This document shows positions 9,321-20,362 of a stretch of DNA of 64,000 nt, in pieces. Source of the DNA: Plasmodiophora brassicae. Lineage: Eukaryota > Endomyxa > Phytomyxea > Plasmodiophorida > Plasmodiophoridae. The stretch lies in the NCBI GenBank assembly GCA_039704465.1, contig JASFAU010000003.1:1736001-1800000 (forward strand), read 5' to 3'. The position numbers were made by a program, and so were the translations under genes. The first letter of the stretch is position 1. Every line of letters begins with the position of its first letter. Under the pieces are notes generated by a model, which had not been told where the DNA came from, did not search any database, and saw nothing but the letters and a program-made list of their open reading frames with translations.

Positions 9321-11360
9321 TCATTCGCCGCCGGCGATGCCGCTCAACATGAATAGCTTGCAGTTGCTCGCCATGTCGTCGGTGCCGTCCAGGTCGACTT
9401 TGCCGGCAAGTAGGTTCCTGAACGAGTCAATGGCGCCCAGGGCGGTCGTCTTGGCCCCCTGGTACGTCGGCGACGACGTCGCTCCCATCTTCTCCATCCG
9501 GATCGCCTTCATCGCCGAGCCCTTGAAGTCCGACCGGCACTGTAGGGCTTGGTCTTTCTCGGTGGTGTCGAGTGGAACACCATCCAGCAGCTTCAGCGCC
9601 TCCTGCTTGTCAGCGTCCGGCGACAGGTTCGCGAAACGTGCCATCAGCGCTTTCAGTGGCGACGGGGCCACGCTCCACGCCATGACGGCGGCCGCCACCC
9701 CATCGGGTGAGGTCGCTACGTCGCCCGACGATCCGCTGGACGACGGCGTCGAAGGCCCAGAGCTGCCCGAAGCGTTGGGCCCTCCAGCACTTGGCGACGA
9801 TCCCGCTGCCGATGACGCTGGACCTTTGCTCCCGTTCGACGAGCTGGGCGTCGGGCTCCCGTTCGATGTCTTGGGCGACTGGTTCCCGTTCGATGGGTTG
9901 GGCGACTGGTTCCCGTTCGATGAGTTGGGCGACTGGTTCCCGTTCGATGAGTTGGGCGACTTGTTCCCGTTCGACGAGTTGGGCGACTGCCCCCCGTTGG
10001 GGACGTTGGTCCTGTTGCCTGAACCGCTGCCCGTTGGAGAAGAAGACGGGGACTGGTTTGCTGGGGCACCCGACGAGGACAACGGTGACGCTGAACCCGA
10101 CGATGGCATGTTCGACGATGATGGGTTGCCCGGCGACCCGAACGACGAAGGTCCGTTCAAGGACGACGAGTTGCCCGACGGCGATGATCCGGAGGATGGA
10201 GAGGTGCTGTTGTTGCCGTTAGCCGACGGGGATCCTGACGACGAACTGGGAGCGCCCAGGAACTTGTCCACGTCGAAGTTGGGACCTGCGATGGTCTGGA
10301 TGGAGCTCTTCTGCTTCTGCATCTCGGTCTGCTTCCGCTGGAACTCGGGCGTGCCGCCCTTCCCGGCTTTCATCATGCTGTCGCACTGCATCTTCAACTT
10401 CAGGAAAGCCGCCTTCATCTTCTGCACCTTTTTCTGGTCGTCCGGCGACAGGTTGCTGATCATCGACGAGTCTGCAGACCCGTTGCTGGGACCACTTCCG
10501 GTCGAAGGAGACCCGTTACCCGAAGACGTCGACGGGGATCCGTTACCCGAAGGCGTCGACGGGGATCCGTTACCCGAAGGCGTCGACGGGGATCCGTTAC
10601 CCGAAGGCGTCGACGGGGATCCGTTACCCGAAGGCGTTGACGGGGATCCGTTACCTGAAGGCGTCGATGACGATCCGACGCCGCTGCTGGAAGACGAAGA
10701 AGGGCTCCCATTGCCGGGAGGTGTCGACGACGCGGTGGGTGCTGTGGAGGAGCCGCCATTGCCAGAACCGCCGCTCGAGCCGGGCGACGACGAGCCGGAG
10801 GCACCATTGCCTGGCCCACTGGAGGGGCCGCTGCCTGCGCCGGAAGACCCTCCGTTGGCGGACGGGGCACCAAGGAACCCATCGACGTCGAAGCTGGGCC
10901 CAGCAATCGTCTTGATCTGGCCCATGTTCTTCTGGATCTGGCCCTGCTTCTCCTGGAACTCGGGCGTGCCTTGCTTGCCGGCGCGCTTGAGCTCGTCGCA
11001 CTGCTTCTGCAGCTGCTGGGTCTGCTGCTTCAGATCGTGGCACTTCTGCTGGTCGCCCGACGTCAGGTGAGATAACGACGGGCCCGCTCCTGGACTGGGA
11101 CCGCCGGGACCTTTACCCGCACCTGGACCACCACCAGGGGCGCCAGAAGGGCCACCGGTTCCTTTACCAGCGCCAGATCCACCAGGACCGCCCATGGTTG
11201 ACCCTCGTCCAGAACCAGCACCGCCGCCGCTGCCGCCACCACTTCCACCGCTGCCGCCACCACTTCCGCCGCCGCTGCCACCACTTCCACCGCCGCGGCC
11301 ACCACTGCCACCACCGCTGCCACCACCGCTACCACCACTGCCACCGCCGCGGCCACCACT

Positions 11361-11393
<33 letters not shown>

Positions 11394-11519
11394 GCCGCCG
11401 CCACCGCCACCATAGTCTGCAAGAGCGTAGAACTTGTTCAGTCGGCGGTCGTCAGCGACGGCGACCACGATGAAGAGGACAGCCGCGCCGGCTGCGATGG
11501 TCATGCTTGGAGAAACCAT
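9321..11519 (-). CDS. Secreted Gly/Ser/Pro-rich protein with two copies of module A and C-terminal module B
   Basis: A single exon of 732 aa if the start is the Met at 11519; a Met at 11573 is in frame but would bury the signal peptide. The N-terminus MVSPSMTIAAGAAVLFIVVAVA is a signal peptide. A poly-Gly/Ser tract (about 11415-11195) follows. Module A occurs twice (about 11070-10866 and 10455-10254). Both copies have an opening Thr/Ser-Asp-Asp-Gln, a helical stretch with QCD, then GTPEFQ.KQ, IQTIAGP or IKTIAGP, and FDVD.FLGAPS. Between and after them lie repeats of SPSTPSGNG (10505-10670) and NQSPNSSNG (9835-10010). The last 111 residues (about 9656-9324) are module B, containing LSPDADKQEA, LDGVPLDTTEKDQA, AIRMEKMG and NCKLFMLS. 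The paralog at 12900 has the same A-then-B order. No known family is recognised. Cell-surface, wall or extracellular matrix roles are possible. Confidence 0.8.
9835..10010 (+). repeat. Coding repeat, 27/30-bp units (NQSPNSSNG linker)
   Basis: About six near-identical units of GTTCCCGTTCGATGAGTTGG plus GCGACTG lie inside the secreted protein gene. On the coding strand they give Asn-Gln-Ser-Pro-rich linker repeats. Unit differences are mostly synonymous or conservative, which suggests recent expansion under coding constraint. Confidence 0.85.
10505..10670 (+). repeat. Coding repeat, 27-bp units (SPSTPSGNG linker)
   Basis: Successive units containing GATCCGTTACCCGAAGGCGT lie in the linker that follows module A copy 1. 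They translate on the minus strand to Ser-Pro-Ser-Thr-Pro-Ser-Gly-Asn-Gly repeats. Confidence 0.85.
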
Positions 11520-12899
11520 GCTACTTGTTCTGTCGAGCTGGGCGACAAGTTTCGAGTGTGGCGCGAAACCCATCGCCCCGGCACGCGTTTGGTCGGCAGT
11601 ACCCTGGAATGAGTCACGGTACCCACAATCCTGCCCGTGACGTCATCACGATTCACACTGTCACACTTGCTATCGTACACAGCCCGCGTTCGTCGTCTGG
11701 CGGAAGCCTTGATGGCCTGTATTGCACCTCATATAGCCGGTCTGGGCAAGCGACTGATTGTAGACATGGGTGAGACTGTGTTCTTCTTTGACATGAACCG
11801 GAACGGCACCATCGACCGGGTTGGCACCAAGCACGTTACCGTGCGCAGGACACTATCATCAACACTTAGGGTGACGGTTGCAGCCGCCACCTAACGACCC
11901 GTGAGCGAGCACAGACGGGTCGTTAGGTGATGCTTCTTTTAGGAAACGCCTTAGCACCGGTTCCTTGGCGCACCTAGTATTCTTCTGAAGCCGTGGGGCC
12001 AGTTGACAGGCATACTGTTTCCAGGCCCTTGAGCGTAACTCCTAGACGAAGGACCGATCCCTGCGTCCCGCCTATCGAAAATCCACCTAAGCAGATCATC
12101 GTGCTCTTCCTGCGCTGTGAACGTAGGCGCCCGACGGCGGGCAAGCGTTGTCGCATCGAGATCGGGACTGGCGTAGGCGAGACTCCAGGTTCAGCCAACT
12201 TCGGATTTGGCGACGCAATCGTTGCTGTTCCCTGTTCGGGATGGTGCTCCTGTTCAGAAGATGATGTCTGATGTGCCTATTGATGCTGACAACGTCCGCA
12301 ACGGGTGAAGGACATGCGCGAACAGCACCATCGTCTCTTGCTGCAATTTACGTGGGGAACAACCCGACGCCAAGCGGAACGACATTGTGAAGGACAGCAA
12401 CGAAGATGCGAAGAATACGGTTCGAACCCAGATTTTCATGAGCCTGCACAACAAGCGCCAGAGAACTGGTGACCCTGACAAGACAACGCCAGAGAGTTGC
12501 CTCATCGAGACACATACCTGGGTTCGACATTGACGGAGCGCGAGGTATTAGTGCCCGTGCACAGTCGAGGTTGACTGGAAGACAAGGTAGCACGATCCCG
12601 ATCGACGCGCACAGAACAGCAACGGCTGCATATCAGGGGCATAGGAGAGTCGCAGATCATCACGATCGTGAGGCGTAGAAGCTGGGGTTCCTCGGCTCTT
12701 GTAGTCGAAGCGTGGATTCTGTAAGGCATTTGGGTGAAAACGAGCAATACGCTTGGTCCTGTCGCCCAGCTGTACCCTTCCGCAACGCCTTCCTTCCGAT
12801 CAACCTGGCCTTCCGACTACGACCAGGATCGCTGAAACCAGCACTTCTTCAGATTCGAGTACTGTTTTAGTCAGAGCGACGATACCGGCTGCCATTATT
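11520..12899. other. Intergenic region without a supported gene; contains one perfect hairpin
   Basis: About 1.4 kb between the two secreted-protein paralogs, both on the minus strand. Open frames here are short, lack recognisable motifs and show no coherent splice pattern. The promoter of the gene at 9321-11519 should lie in the first few hundred bases. The only clear structure is the inverted repeat at 11888-11929. Confidence 0.5.
11888..11929. other. Perfect 15-bp inverted repeat with 12-nt loop
   Basis: CACCTAACGACCCGT at 11888-11902 is followed by 12 nt and then its exact reverse complement ACGGGTCGTTAGGTG at 11915-11929. No flanking duplication is visible. It could be a structured non-coding element, a regulatory site or a transposon relic; nothing in the sequence decides. 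Confidence 0.85.
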
Positions 12900-13955
12900 T
12901 TATAAAACGAGCATTGGGGCGATAGCGCTTAAAAGGAAAAACTTGCAGGCGTTGACCTGGAGGGTGTCTGCGTTCCAGTCCGGGACCTGCTTGGACAGCA
13001 CCGTTCGCAGACGTGCGACGTGGTCCAGGGCGGCGGCCAGAGCGTCAACGTATGGGTGCGACCCGGCCTGCCCAGTCCTTTCCATCGCTAACACCATGAA
13101 CGCCGCCTGCCGGAACGATTGCCGGATCTCCATCGCCTGGTCCTGCTGCTCATTCGTCAGTCCGGCTAGCCCGTCCAGAAACCTGGGTGCCTCGGTACTG
13201 TCCTGCGATGGCGACATCCTCGAGAACTTCTTTAGGACGGCCTTCAGTTCAGGAGACGATGCTCCATCGGCATAGATCGATCGAACCAGGCCTGCAGGCA
13301 GATCGGTACCATTGCCCGGCGATGCCAACGGTGGTGCGACAGGGCCAGCTGACGTTGCATGCAAACTCAAGGCATCAATGTCATCGGAACCCGATATGGC
13401 TTTGATGTCGCGCTTCAGGTTAGCAAAGAGAGTCTGCATCTGGGCGAACTCGTCGGAATCCGCCCGATCCGCCTCCTTTAATCGGTCCAAGTTCGACTTG
13501 CAGGCCTTGGCCTGTCCCAGCAGGTCCGTTAGGCGCTTCCTGTCACTCGACGATAGGGCCGAGAGGATTTCTGTCGCGTTCGGACGCGGGGCAATCGTCA
13601 ACGGTCCGGGCACGCGTGACAAGAAGCCATCATCAGACGACGAACTGGAATCCGACGCATCAGCGCTGACGTCCGAACTTGATGTTGAATACGACTCTGC
13701 GCCTCCGCCATCTTTCGGGATGACTTGGTGCGACCAGGTGACGGAATCCCTGCTGTGATCCGACGAGCTCGCCGACGCGTGCGTCGTACGCGACGCACCC
13801 GAATCGGATCCCGGATACGTGACATTGCCCGCATCACTCGGCATCGTTACGTGATCGGCGTCGCCTGAGCACGACCCTATCATGGCCACAGGCAGCAGCA
13901 GCAGCAGCAGTGGCAGCAGCGGCGGCGTTCCAGCGGCGCCAGGTAGGCCCGTCAT
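12900..13955 (-). CDS. Secreted Ser/Asp-rich protein, one module A plus module B (paralog of the 9321 gene)
   Basis: A single exon of 351 aa. The start MTGLPGAAGTPPLLPLLLLLLP is a signal peptide ending near a Cys (IGSCSG). A Ser/Asp/His-rich region follows, with acidic runs such as SSSDDG, then a single diverged module A (LSSSDRKRLTDLLGQAKACK...EFAQMQTLF...IKAISGSDDIDALSLHATS). Module B forms the C-terminus, with LKAVLKKFSRMSPSQDSTEA, LDGLAGLTNEQQDQA, AMERTGQAGSHPY and NACKFFLLSAIA. Relative to the other paralog the Gly and SPSTPS tracts are absent and the spacing is shorter. The C-terminal hydrophobic end (FFLLSAIAPMLVL) is more marked here. It is divergent from pirin, 165 bp apart. Function unknown. 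Confidence 0.8.
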   Translation of the reverse strand: MTGLPGAAGTPPLLPLLLLLLPVAMIGSCSGDADHVTMPSDAGNVTYPGSDSGASRTTHASASSSDHSRDSVTWSHQVIPKDGGGAESYSTSSSDVSADASDSSSSSDDGFLSRVPGPLTIAPRPNATEILSALSSSDRKRLTDLLGQAKACKSNLDRLKEADRADSDEFAQMQTLFANLKRDIKAISGSDDIDALSLHATSAGPVAPPLASPGNGTDLPAGLVRSIYADGASSPELKAVLKKFSRMSPSQDSTEAPRFLDGLAGLTNEQQDQAMEIRQSFRQAAFMVLAMERTGQAGSHPYVDALAAALDHVARLRTVLSKQVPDWNADTLQVNACKFFLLSAIAPMLVL

Positions 13956-14120
13956 TGCAGGGCAACGACACTATACGCACAGATATGGTCTGCAGGGTCG
14001 GTAACGCTCTGGAGACGTTCGCCCCTGTTGAGTCATGCTGCGGCGATGACGGGTCGGAGGAGGACACCGCCGTATCCAAAATTGGGCTCCCCCGGCTCTG
14101 TCCCACTGGGTGAACGCGCG
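13956..14120. promoter_or_regulatory. Short divergent intergenic region, possible shared promoter
   Basis: Only 165 bp separate the start codons of the minus-strand secreted protein and the plus-strand pirin gene. Any core promoter elements for both must lie here or within the coding starts. No clear TATA box was seen. Confidence 0.4.
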
Positions 14121-15298
14121 ATGGGCAGTGGCGCTGTGTTATCCGTGGCCGACCTCGATGTGTCCGCGCCGCCGTTCCAGACGTACGACCCGTTCCTGTT
14201 CTGCGTCTACCATCGGGACGAGTACCCGGCCGGCGATGGCAGCATGCAGGCGCCGCGTCGTGGCAACGGCAACGATTTCGATAGAGACGCGCCATATCGC
14301 ATGTACCATGGCGATCGGATCCCCGGGTATACCACAAGTCGGTTCGCCGGCGAACACCGCCAGTGAATTACCGTGCCGCACAGGTTCCCCCAGCACCCGC
14401 ACCGAGGCTTCGAAACGCTGACCTGCACGATCAAGGGCATCATCGACCATACCGACAGCCTCGGTATGGGTTGGGTCGTGTGTGCGGTCCCCCATCTGAC
14501 GCGTTTGTTGTCAGGATGTGCCGGACGGTATGGCAATGGCGACCTGCAGTGGATGACGGCGGGAAAGGGCATTGTGCACGGCGAAAATTTCCCGCTGATC
14601 AACACGAACGCGCCGAATCCGACCAAGTTCTTCCAGATCTGGCTGAATCTGCCCCACAAGTCCAAACTCGCCAACCCCGATCAAGGTGCATCATTTTACG
14701 CTGACGCTGGATGCATCATTGCTCCCTGACACCGGCCGCAGTGATGTTCTGGGCGGAGCGGATCCCGAGAGTGTCGCTGGATGCCGGGCGCGTGCAGGTG
14801 ACGGTCTGGGCCGGGGAATTCAATGGTGTTCGAGGACTGCCGCCCCCGAAGAATTCGTGGGCGTCCGATCCCGCTCACGACGTCGCCGTCTGGTTGATCG
14901 AGATCGACCCTGGTGGGTCGGTCTCCTTACCGCCGTCCGCGAAATCCTCCAATCGAACGCTGTACTTTGTGGGAGGCGACGCCATCGCCGTTGACGATCA
15001 GCGCGCGTCACAGCATTCCCTGTTTCGGATTCGCGACCAGACGCAGGTCGAGATAAAGAACGCGGGAACCACGCGTGCCGAGGTGCTGATGTTGCAAGGC
15101 CAGCCGATCAACGAGCCCGTTCATCAGTACGGGCCGTTCGTGATGAACTCGCGGGAGGAGATCCAGCAAGCGTTCGCGGATTATCGCGCGACCCAGTTCG
15201 GTGGGTGGCCTTGGGAACAGGACGCTGTCGTGTTCCCTGCCGACAAGGGCCGATTCGTATCCATTAACGGCGTCGAGAGCCGCCCACCTTCAGCATAG
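14121..15298 (+). CDS. Pirin family protein
   Basis: Pirins are bicupin iron-binding proteins; members act as transcription cofactors or quercetin dioxygenases. Four exons (14121-14326, 14384-14463, 14515-14685, 14742-15298) give 337 aa in a closed frame. Pirin landmarks in order: [67 protein letters not shown], then [24 protein letters not shown]-like [32 protein letters not shown] and FGGWPW. The metal-binding residues of the N-terminal cupin (HPHRG histidines, the HGE histidine and glutamate) are present. This matches the longer pirin subtype with an FGGWPW tail rather than the shorter human PIR. The start is the first Met that leaves a sensible N-terminus; in-frame Met codons further upstream at 14028 and 14046 are less likely. 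Confidence 0.92.
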
Positions 15299-15432
15299 AT
15301 CACATATATCGTTAATGAACACATCGAGACCGTTGTTTTATGCCGTTGTTGCATGACAGGTGTCTTTGCGGCGGGACACGAGCTTGGCAACTAAGAACGA
15401 CAGGTCAGACCCGTCGTTTGGGTTCAACGGAT

Positions 15433-17353
15433 CTAGGGGAACGCACCCAGCATAACGACAGACAACAAGCCCATGATCGCCGACCACGTCATGTACTTGG
15501 TGCGGATCGGTACGTTCAGGACCAGCTCACCGCACACGAACTGAAGCAATGCCTGGAGGATCATGGCGAACAACGTATTGGAGAGCAGCGCAACGCCACG
15601 AAGACAATCTGGACGCCCGGTGTACTAAGAGGCGTCGCCCCCCACAGTAGAAAGACATGCGTACCTGGCGTGGCCACAGCGATTTCCGCCATGGCGGAGC
15701 ATAAACAGAATTCGTTGACCATCATCAGGCCAACGAACGCCAGGTACGACACAGCGAGGTCGTAGGTGAGCGCGCTGACGAGCAGGCCGCCGCCGATGAC
15801 GACAGTGCCCGCAGACGTAATACCCAGGCCGTGGACCTTCAGCAGCGACCGCGATCGCCCGACCAACATCGCAGACGTCGCGCAGCCGAGCCTTGTCGCC
15901 TATACCGAATCACACTTTAGAGGTCGTTACGATAATGGGTCTGAGAGACCCACCGAGATCACTAGGCCGGTATGGTTCATTGTCTGCTTCATGTCCACTG
16001 CAGACCGGTTGGTTGGCGAACGAACGAGCGGCTTCCGACGTAAAGGTATGAGGGACTTACAGAAGAGGGTGGTCTGGTAGTCCCAGACGAGGTCGACGGT
16101 GCCGAACGAGACGCACCACCAGATGGAGAACAGGACCATTTCGCGGGTCGCGTACACCGAGCGCAGCAGTTCCCGTAGGCGGGTTAGAGACAGAGACGGG
16201 CGCAGGCGCCGTGAATCGTCGTCGTCGTCGCCGCAACCGTGTCTCCGATGCACCCCGATTGCTGCAAAGAATAGCAGGACTCCAAAGCTAACAGCGATCT
16301 GATCGACAACCATCAGCGAACGATATGAGCGCGGCCGGCTCAGCGCATCATACTTGCGATACGGTGAATTGCAGGAAGAATGGATCGGTCCATAGCGGAA
16401 AAGATGAACCCAAACGTCTGGGCGGGTTCCGCGTGTATATCAACTGCCCAAACAGCCCGCCTGCAATGGCAGCGCAGTCAGCAACTTCGTAGACAATGCA
16501 GGATGTGATGAACGAACCGACGACATGGGCGACGAGGTTGCCGCCCCGGATGTAACCCGTGATTCGATGGAATACGTGCACCGGCACCATTCGATACGTG
16601 AACCTAAAAGAGACCCCCTCGTGTCAGTACAGGCGTCGTGGCCGGGCGTTCCTATCTCGGACGCTGAATAAATGAACTTGGTAGCATGTGACAACCCTAT
16701 ATCCGTTCGTTCATCAGGTGTATGTAACGCGCGACAGGTCGACCGCGAACGTTACCGAAGATCGCGCAGGCCGCCTGCAGGGAGCCCAGCCCGGGACCGT
16801 AATAGATGAGGAACTGCGAGACCAGACGACAGAGGAGGCCAAATACTGCGCACCGTGTCAGAGGAGAGCGCGTTGGGGCAACCGGCAGAGGGCGGCGTCC
16901 CACAGACCGATCACCGGGATGTACCCGCAGACACATTCAGCCAGGAACGTGATCGGCAACAACCCAGCCAGCATCGCGTACGTCCGGAACGGGTAAACTG
17001 GCACACCAAATCGTCAGTGGCAAACACCTGATGCTTGTCCCGATTGAACGGACGCGACGCATTGATTTCTTGTTTGCTGAGGTTGCGCGCGATATTGAAG
17101 TAGAACGCGGCGTACGCGTCGGACGGTTTAATCTACAGCGACATCGGCAATGCGGTCTGGGGCTAACCACCCAACCGGAGACGTATACCGACTGTAGGAA
17201 CGTCGACAGGATCAGGATCGTCGAAACAAGAATCCATCGTCGATGGCTGGCCCCGTTCCCGGCGTCGTTGCCCTCCGTGGGATCGTCGCTGATGGCCACG
17301 TTGGTGTCGTCGCTGTCGTTGCTCGCAGAGAACTCGTCATCGGCAACCTTCAT
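15433..17353 (-). CDS. SLC19-like folate/thiamine carrier, tandem copy A
   Basis: A multi-exon 12-TM carrier of the reduced folate carrier family. Visible pieces in order (minus strand): an acidic cytosolic N-terminus (MKVADDEFSASNDSDD) and TM1 WILVSTILILSTFLQS at 17353-17190; IKPSDAYAAFYFNIARNLSKQEINA; VYPFRTYAMLAGLLPITFLAEC; GYIPVIG; FGLLCRLVSQFLIYYGPGL; VFHRITGYIRGGNLVAHVVGSF; ELLRSVYATREMVLFSIWWCVSFGTVDLVWDYQ; LVSALTYDLAVSYLAFVGLM; and finally VPIRTKYMTWSAIMGLL ending MLGAFP. Family signatures are the N-terminal RPS-like KPSDAY, RITGYIRG after TM4-5, and the WWCV.F...WDYQ block (SLC19: SLWW). Introns interrupt almost every segment and not all were resolved. The substrate (folate, thiamine or other) cannot be read from sequence. 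Confidence 0.7.
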
Positions 17354-17752
17354 TGTCAGCAGCCCGATTAGTCAATGTGCAGTCAATCAGTTCAACCCCG
17401 ACAACGCCGCCGGCCGCGGTCGAATTTCCGGGCCCGGCGACAGGGCAACCAGCTGCCAACCTGCGCTCCCCAGTCGGGGCAGCTATGTTTAGACGGCCGG
17501 AGACTCCATGTCGGACCCGCAAGAGGGAGGAACGAGGCGCCCACTGCCCAGGCAGAAAAGGGACCCCTTCAAATGGCCATCGTGTCAGCGACAGGCCGAC
17601 AGCCCAAAAATAAGGTTTCTCGGATATGTATGGCAGTATGAGTGCCCGGAAACGACTACTTTCAGCCAGGGAAGACGTCGGAATTTGGACTCAAGTGCAG
17701 ACGGAGTCGGGAGTTTTCATTGAAACGGACGGGACACAAATTCTTGCATCTG

Positions 17753-19763
17753 CTAATCGGATGCGGCAGCGGGGAACACAGTCAACGCGACCGCTTCACG
17801 AGGGCCCACAACATGACGGGGCCGAGCGAGAATTGCACCTGGGAAACAGACACTGGTGAGGCACTCTCGGACGATGCGCCCGTTTGAGGTTACCTAGCAT
17901 GAAGACAGATAGTAGACCCATGAACACGGACCATGTCATGTACTTCGTGCGGATCGATACGTCGAGTACTTGGGGGCCGCAAATGAACTGAAGCAGTGTT
18001 TGGATGAACATGGCGATAATCGTGTTCGAAAGCAGCGCCACACCACGAAGCGAATCTGGACAATCAAGGGGAATTAAACAGGGCTCATGCAGAGAGATGC
18101 GTTCACGATTCCCAAGACCTGAAGTGGCCATAGCAATCTCGGCCGTCGCGGAGCAATAGCAAAACTCGTTGATCATCACGAGACTAAGGAATGCAACATA
18201 GGACACAGCCAAGTCATACGTGAATGCGCTGACGAGCAGGCCAACGCCGATCACGACAGCTCCTATGGACGTGATTACCAGGCCATAATCGTTCACAATG
18301 TTTCGTGATCGCCCGGCCAACATGGCGGATGTGGCGCATGCAAGCCTTGCCGCCTGCAAGCAAACTCGATCATCAGACACGTCTAGCGATGGTGGCACTG
18401 ATAGCAGAACCTCACCGAAGTCACCAGGCCAGTGTAGTTCATGGTTTGCTTCATGTTCACTGGGTAAGACCTCAGTTAGCAAACAGTCTATCATGCCGGC
18501 CGAGTCGAACACACGGAAAAGAACTGATTGGTAGTCCCAGACGAGTTCAACCGTGGCGAACGATATGCACCACCAGACTGAGTACAATATCGTCCTCCGC
18601 GTCGCGTACACCGAGCGCAAAAGTTGCCGGAGACTGGACAGCGACAGGGTCGGCTTCATCAACCGTTGCGTCCCGGCGTCGCCACCTTGCTTTCTATGTA
18701 TGTTAATTGCGGCAAAGAAAAGGATGACGCCGATGCCGATACTAATCTATAAAGCGGCGTCAGGACCATAGAGCAACTGCGGAGCGAAGGAGCGTACTTG
18801 AGAAATTGTGAATTGCAAGAAGAATGGATCTGTCAACTTCGACGACGTATCATCGACGACGGGTGGGTATTGCATGTATATGAGCTGCCCGAGCGAGCCA
18901 CCTATCAACCGTCAGCGATGTCATCTACATGCGGGAATACAGGCGCACTAACCGACAACGTGCGCGACAAGGTTGGCGCCCCGAATGTAGCCTGTAATTC
19001 GATGAAAAACGTGCAATGGCACCATACGATATGTAAACCTGACAGGCACCGTTCAGTCTAGGCGGACACATCACAGTACGGAGGTCTTCTTACGCCGAAT
19101 AAATGATCTTGGTGGCATGCGATAACCCTGGACATCCATGAGTGCAGGGTGCGCATCCATGGCAGCAACGTTACCGAATACGGCGTACGACAGCTGTAAG
19201 GAGATCAATCCAGGGCCATAATAAAGGCCGAACTGAGTCGCCCAGCGACAGATGAGGCCAAACACTGCAGCACGACAGAATGGTAAGTGTCCAGACGCAT
19301 TCGACTGGCGACTGTGTCATGTCACTCACCGATCACTGGGACGTAACCGCAGATGGACTCAGCGAGGAACGTGACCGGCAACAAACCAAACAGCATCGCG
19401 TAAGTTCGGAATGGATAGACTTCCCGCCCAGCCTTCAGCACCCGCATCAACACCTATGGAGTGAAACGTACTGGCGGAATTGATGACATCTTTGCTGAGG
19501 TGACGAGCGTCTCGGAAGTAGAACGGGGCGTACGCTTCGGACGGCTTGACCTGGGGATATATCAGCAAAGAGCAGTGGCAGGGAACCAGCCGGGCACTTA
19601 CCGATTGTAAGAGCGTAGAAAGGATTAGGAACGTCGACACGAGCACCCATGGTCTGTTGCTGGACGCGAGCGTATTCTCCTTCTCGTCCGATTGGTCTTT
19701 GGACACATCCACCGAGACGTCGTCGCTGATGCTGGTCGTACTGCCGTCACTGGTCGCCTTCAT
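17753..19763 (-). CDS. SLC19-like folate/thiamine carrier, tandem copy B
   Basis: The second of three head-to-tail paralogs. It starts MKATSDGSTTSISDDVSVDV with TM1 WVLVSTFLILSTLLQS. The VYPFRTYAM, GLICRWATQFGLYYGPGL, RITGYIRG, YATRRTILYSVWWCISFATVELVWDYQ, AEIAMATSG and VSIRTKYMTW blocks follow the same order as copy A. After MLG the frame meets a GTAACC donor; splicing to an AG at about 17850 adds a tail AILARPRHVVGPREAVALTV ending at 17753, which copies A and C lack. The third external block carries an insertion (GLGNRERISLHEPCLIPLD) that stays in frame. All large blocks are open, so this looks functional rather than a pseudogene. Exon limits are approximate. Confidence 0.68.
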
Positions 19764-20362
19764 TGCCAGCACGGTCAATCAGTGGCAGGGCAACTTGGCT
19801 GGTGTCACGGCGGATACGGTGGCGACGGCCAATCGCTCAAAACGGAAGGTCGATGGTGAAGGTACTGCTGACCAGGACGATACCGGATGGAACGATTTGG
19901 AATGCGAAGTGAAAAACGTGAGCCACGCCGCGCGGAGTCGACTCTGGACGGGCGCCGGTAACGGGTAACCCCCTCGTCAGTCGTCACCAGGTCCATTGCC
20001 GTGACTGCGGGCCCGGTCGCGCATCTGCGAGATGCGATGACTGAGGAGGGATGAGGGACTGGGATGATGACGGCCCGACGGTCGACCAGTTGAGGGCGCG
20101 TGGCGGGCGGCTACGTTACAGCGGGCAGCGAACGGCAACGATTCCGCCCATCTGGACGCCTATAGAACTGTTCACGACGTGCTGCCGACTACGTGCCCTA
20201 GGTCGGTCTGGACCAATGCTCAGGCTAGGAATTGTTTTAGCTGTTTATCACTGGGCGACGTTTACGCCATGGGTACAGGCTATGCCGACATGGCACGAAC
20301 TTCGCGTTTCCGGCGCGGCAAGAGGGTGACCCCTGGGTGAAAGGCGTGTAAGAGAGTTCCCA

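Noticed and set aside
9214..11070. Long plus-strand open frame of 618 codons rich in Asp/Gly/Pro
   Set aside because: It is antisense to the secreted module A/B gene. The minus frame has a signal peptide and repeated modules shared with the paralog, and the plus frame only reflects codon bias of the repeats.
11195..11415. Proline-rich plus-strand frames (PPPLPPPLPP)
   Set aside because: They are the complement of the poly-Gly/Ser tract in the secreted protein; low-complexity artefact.
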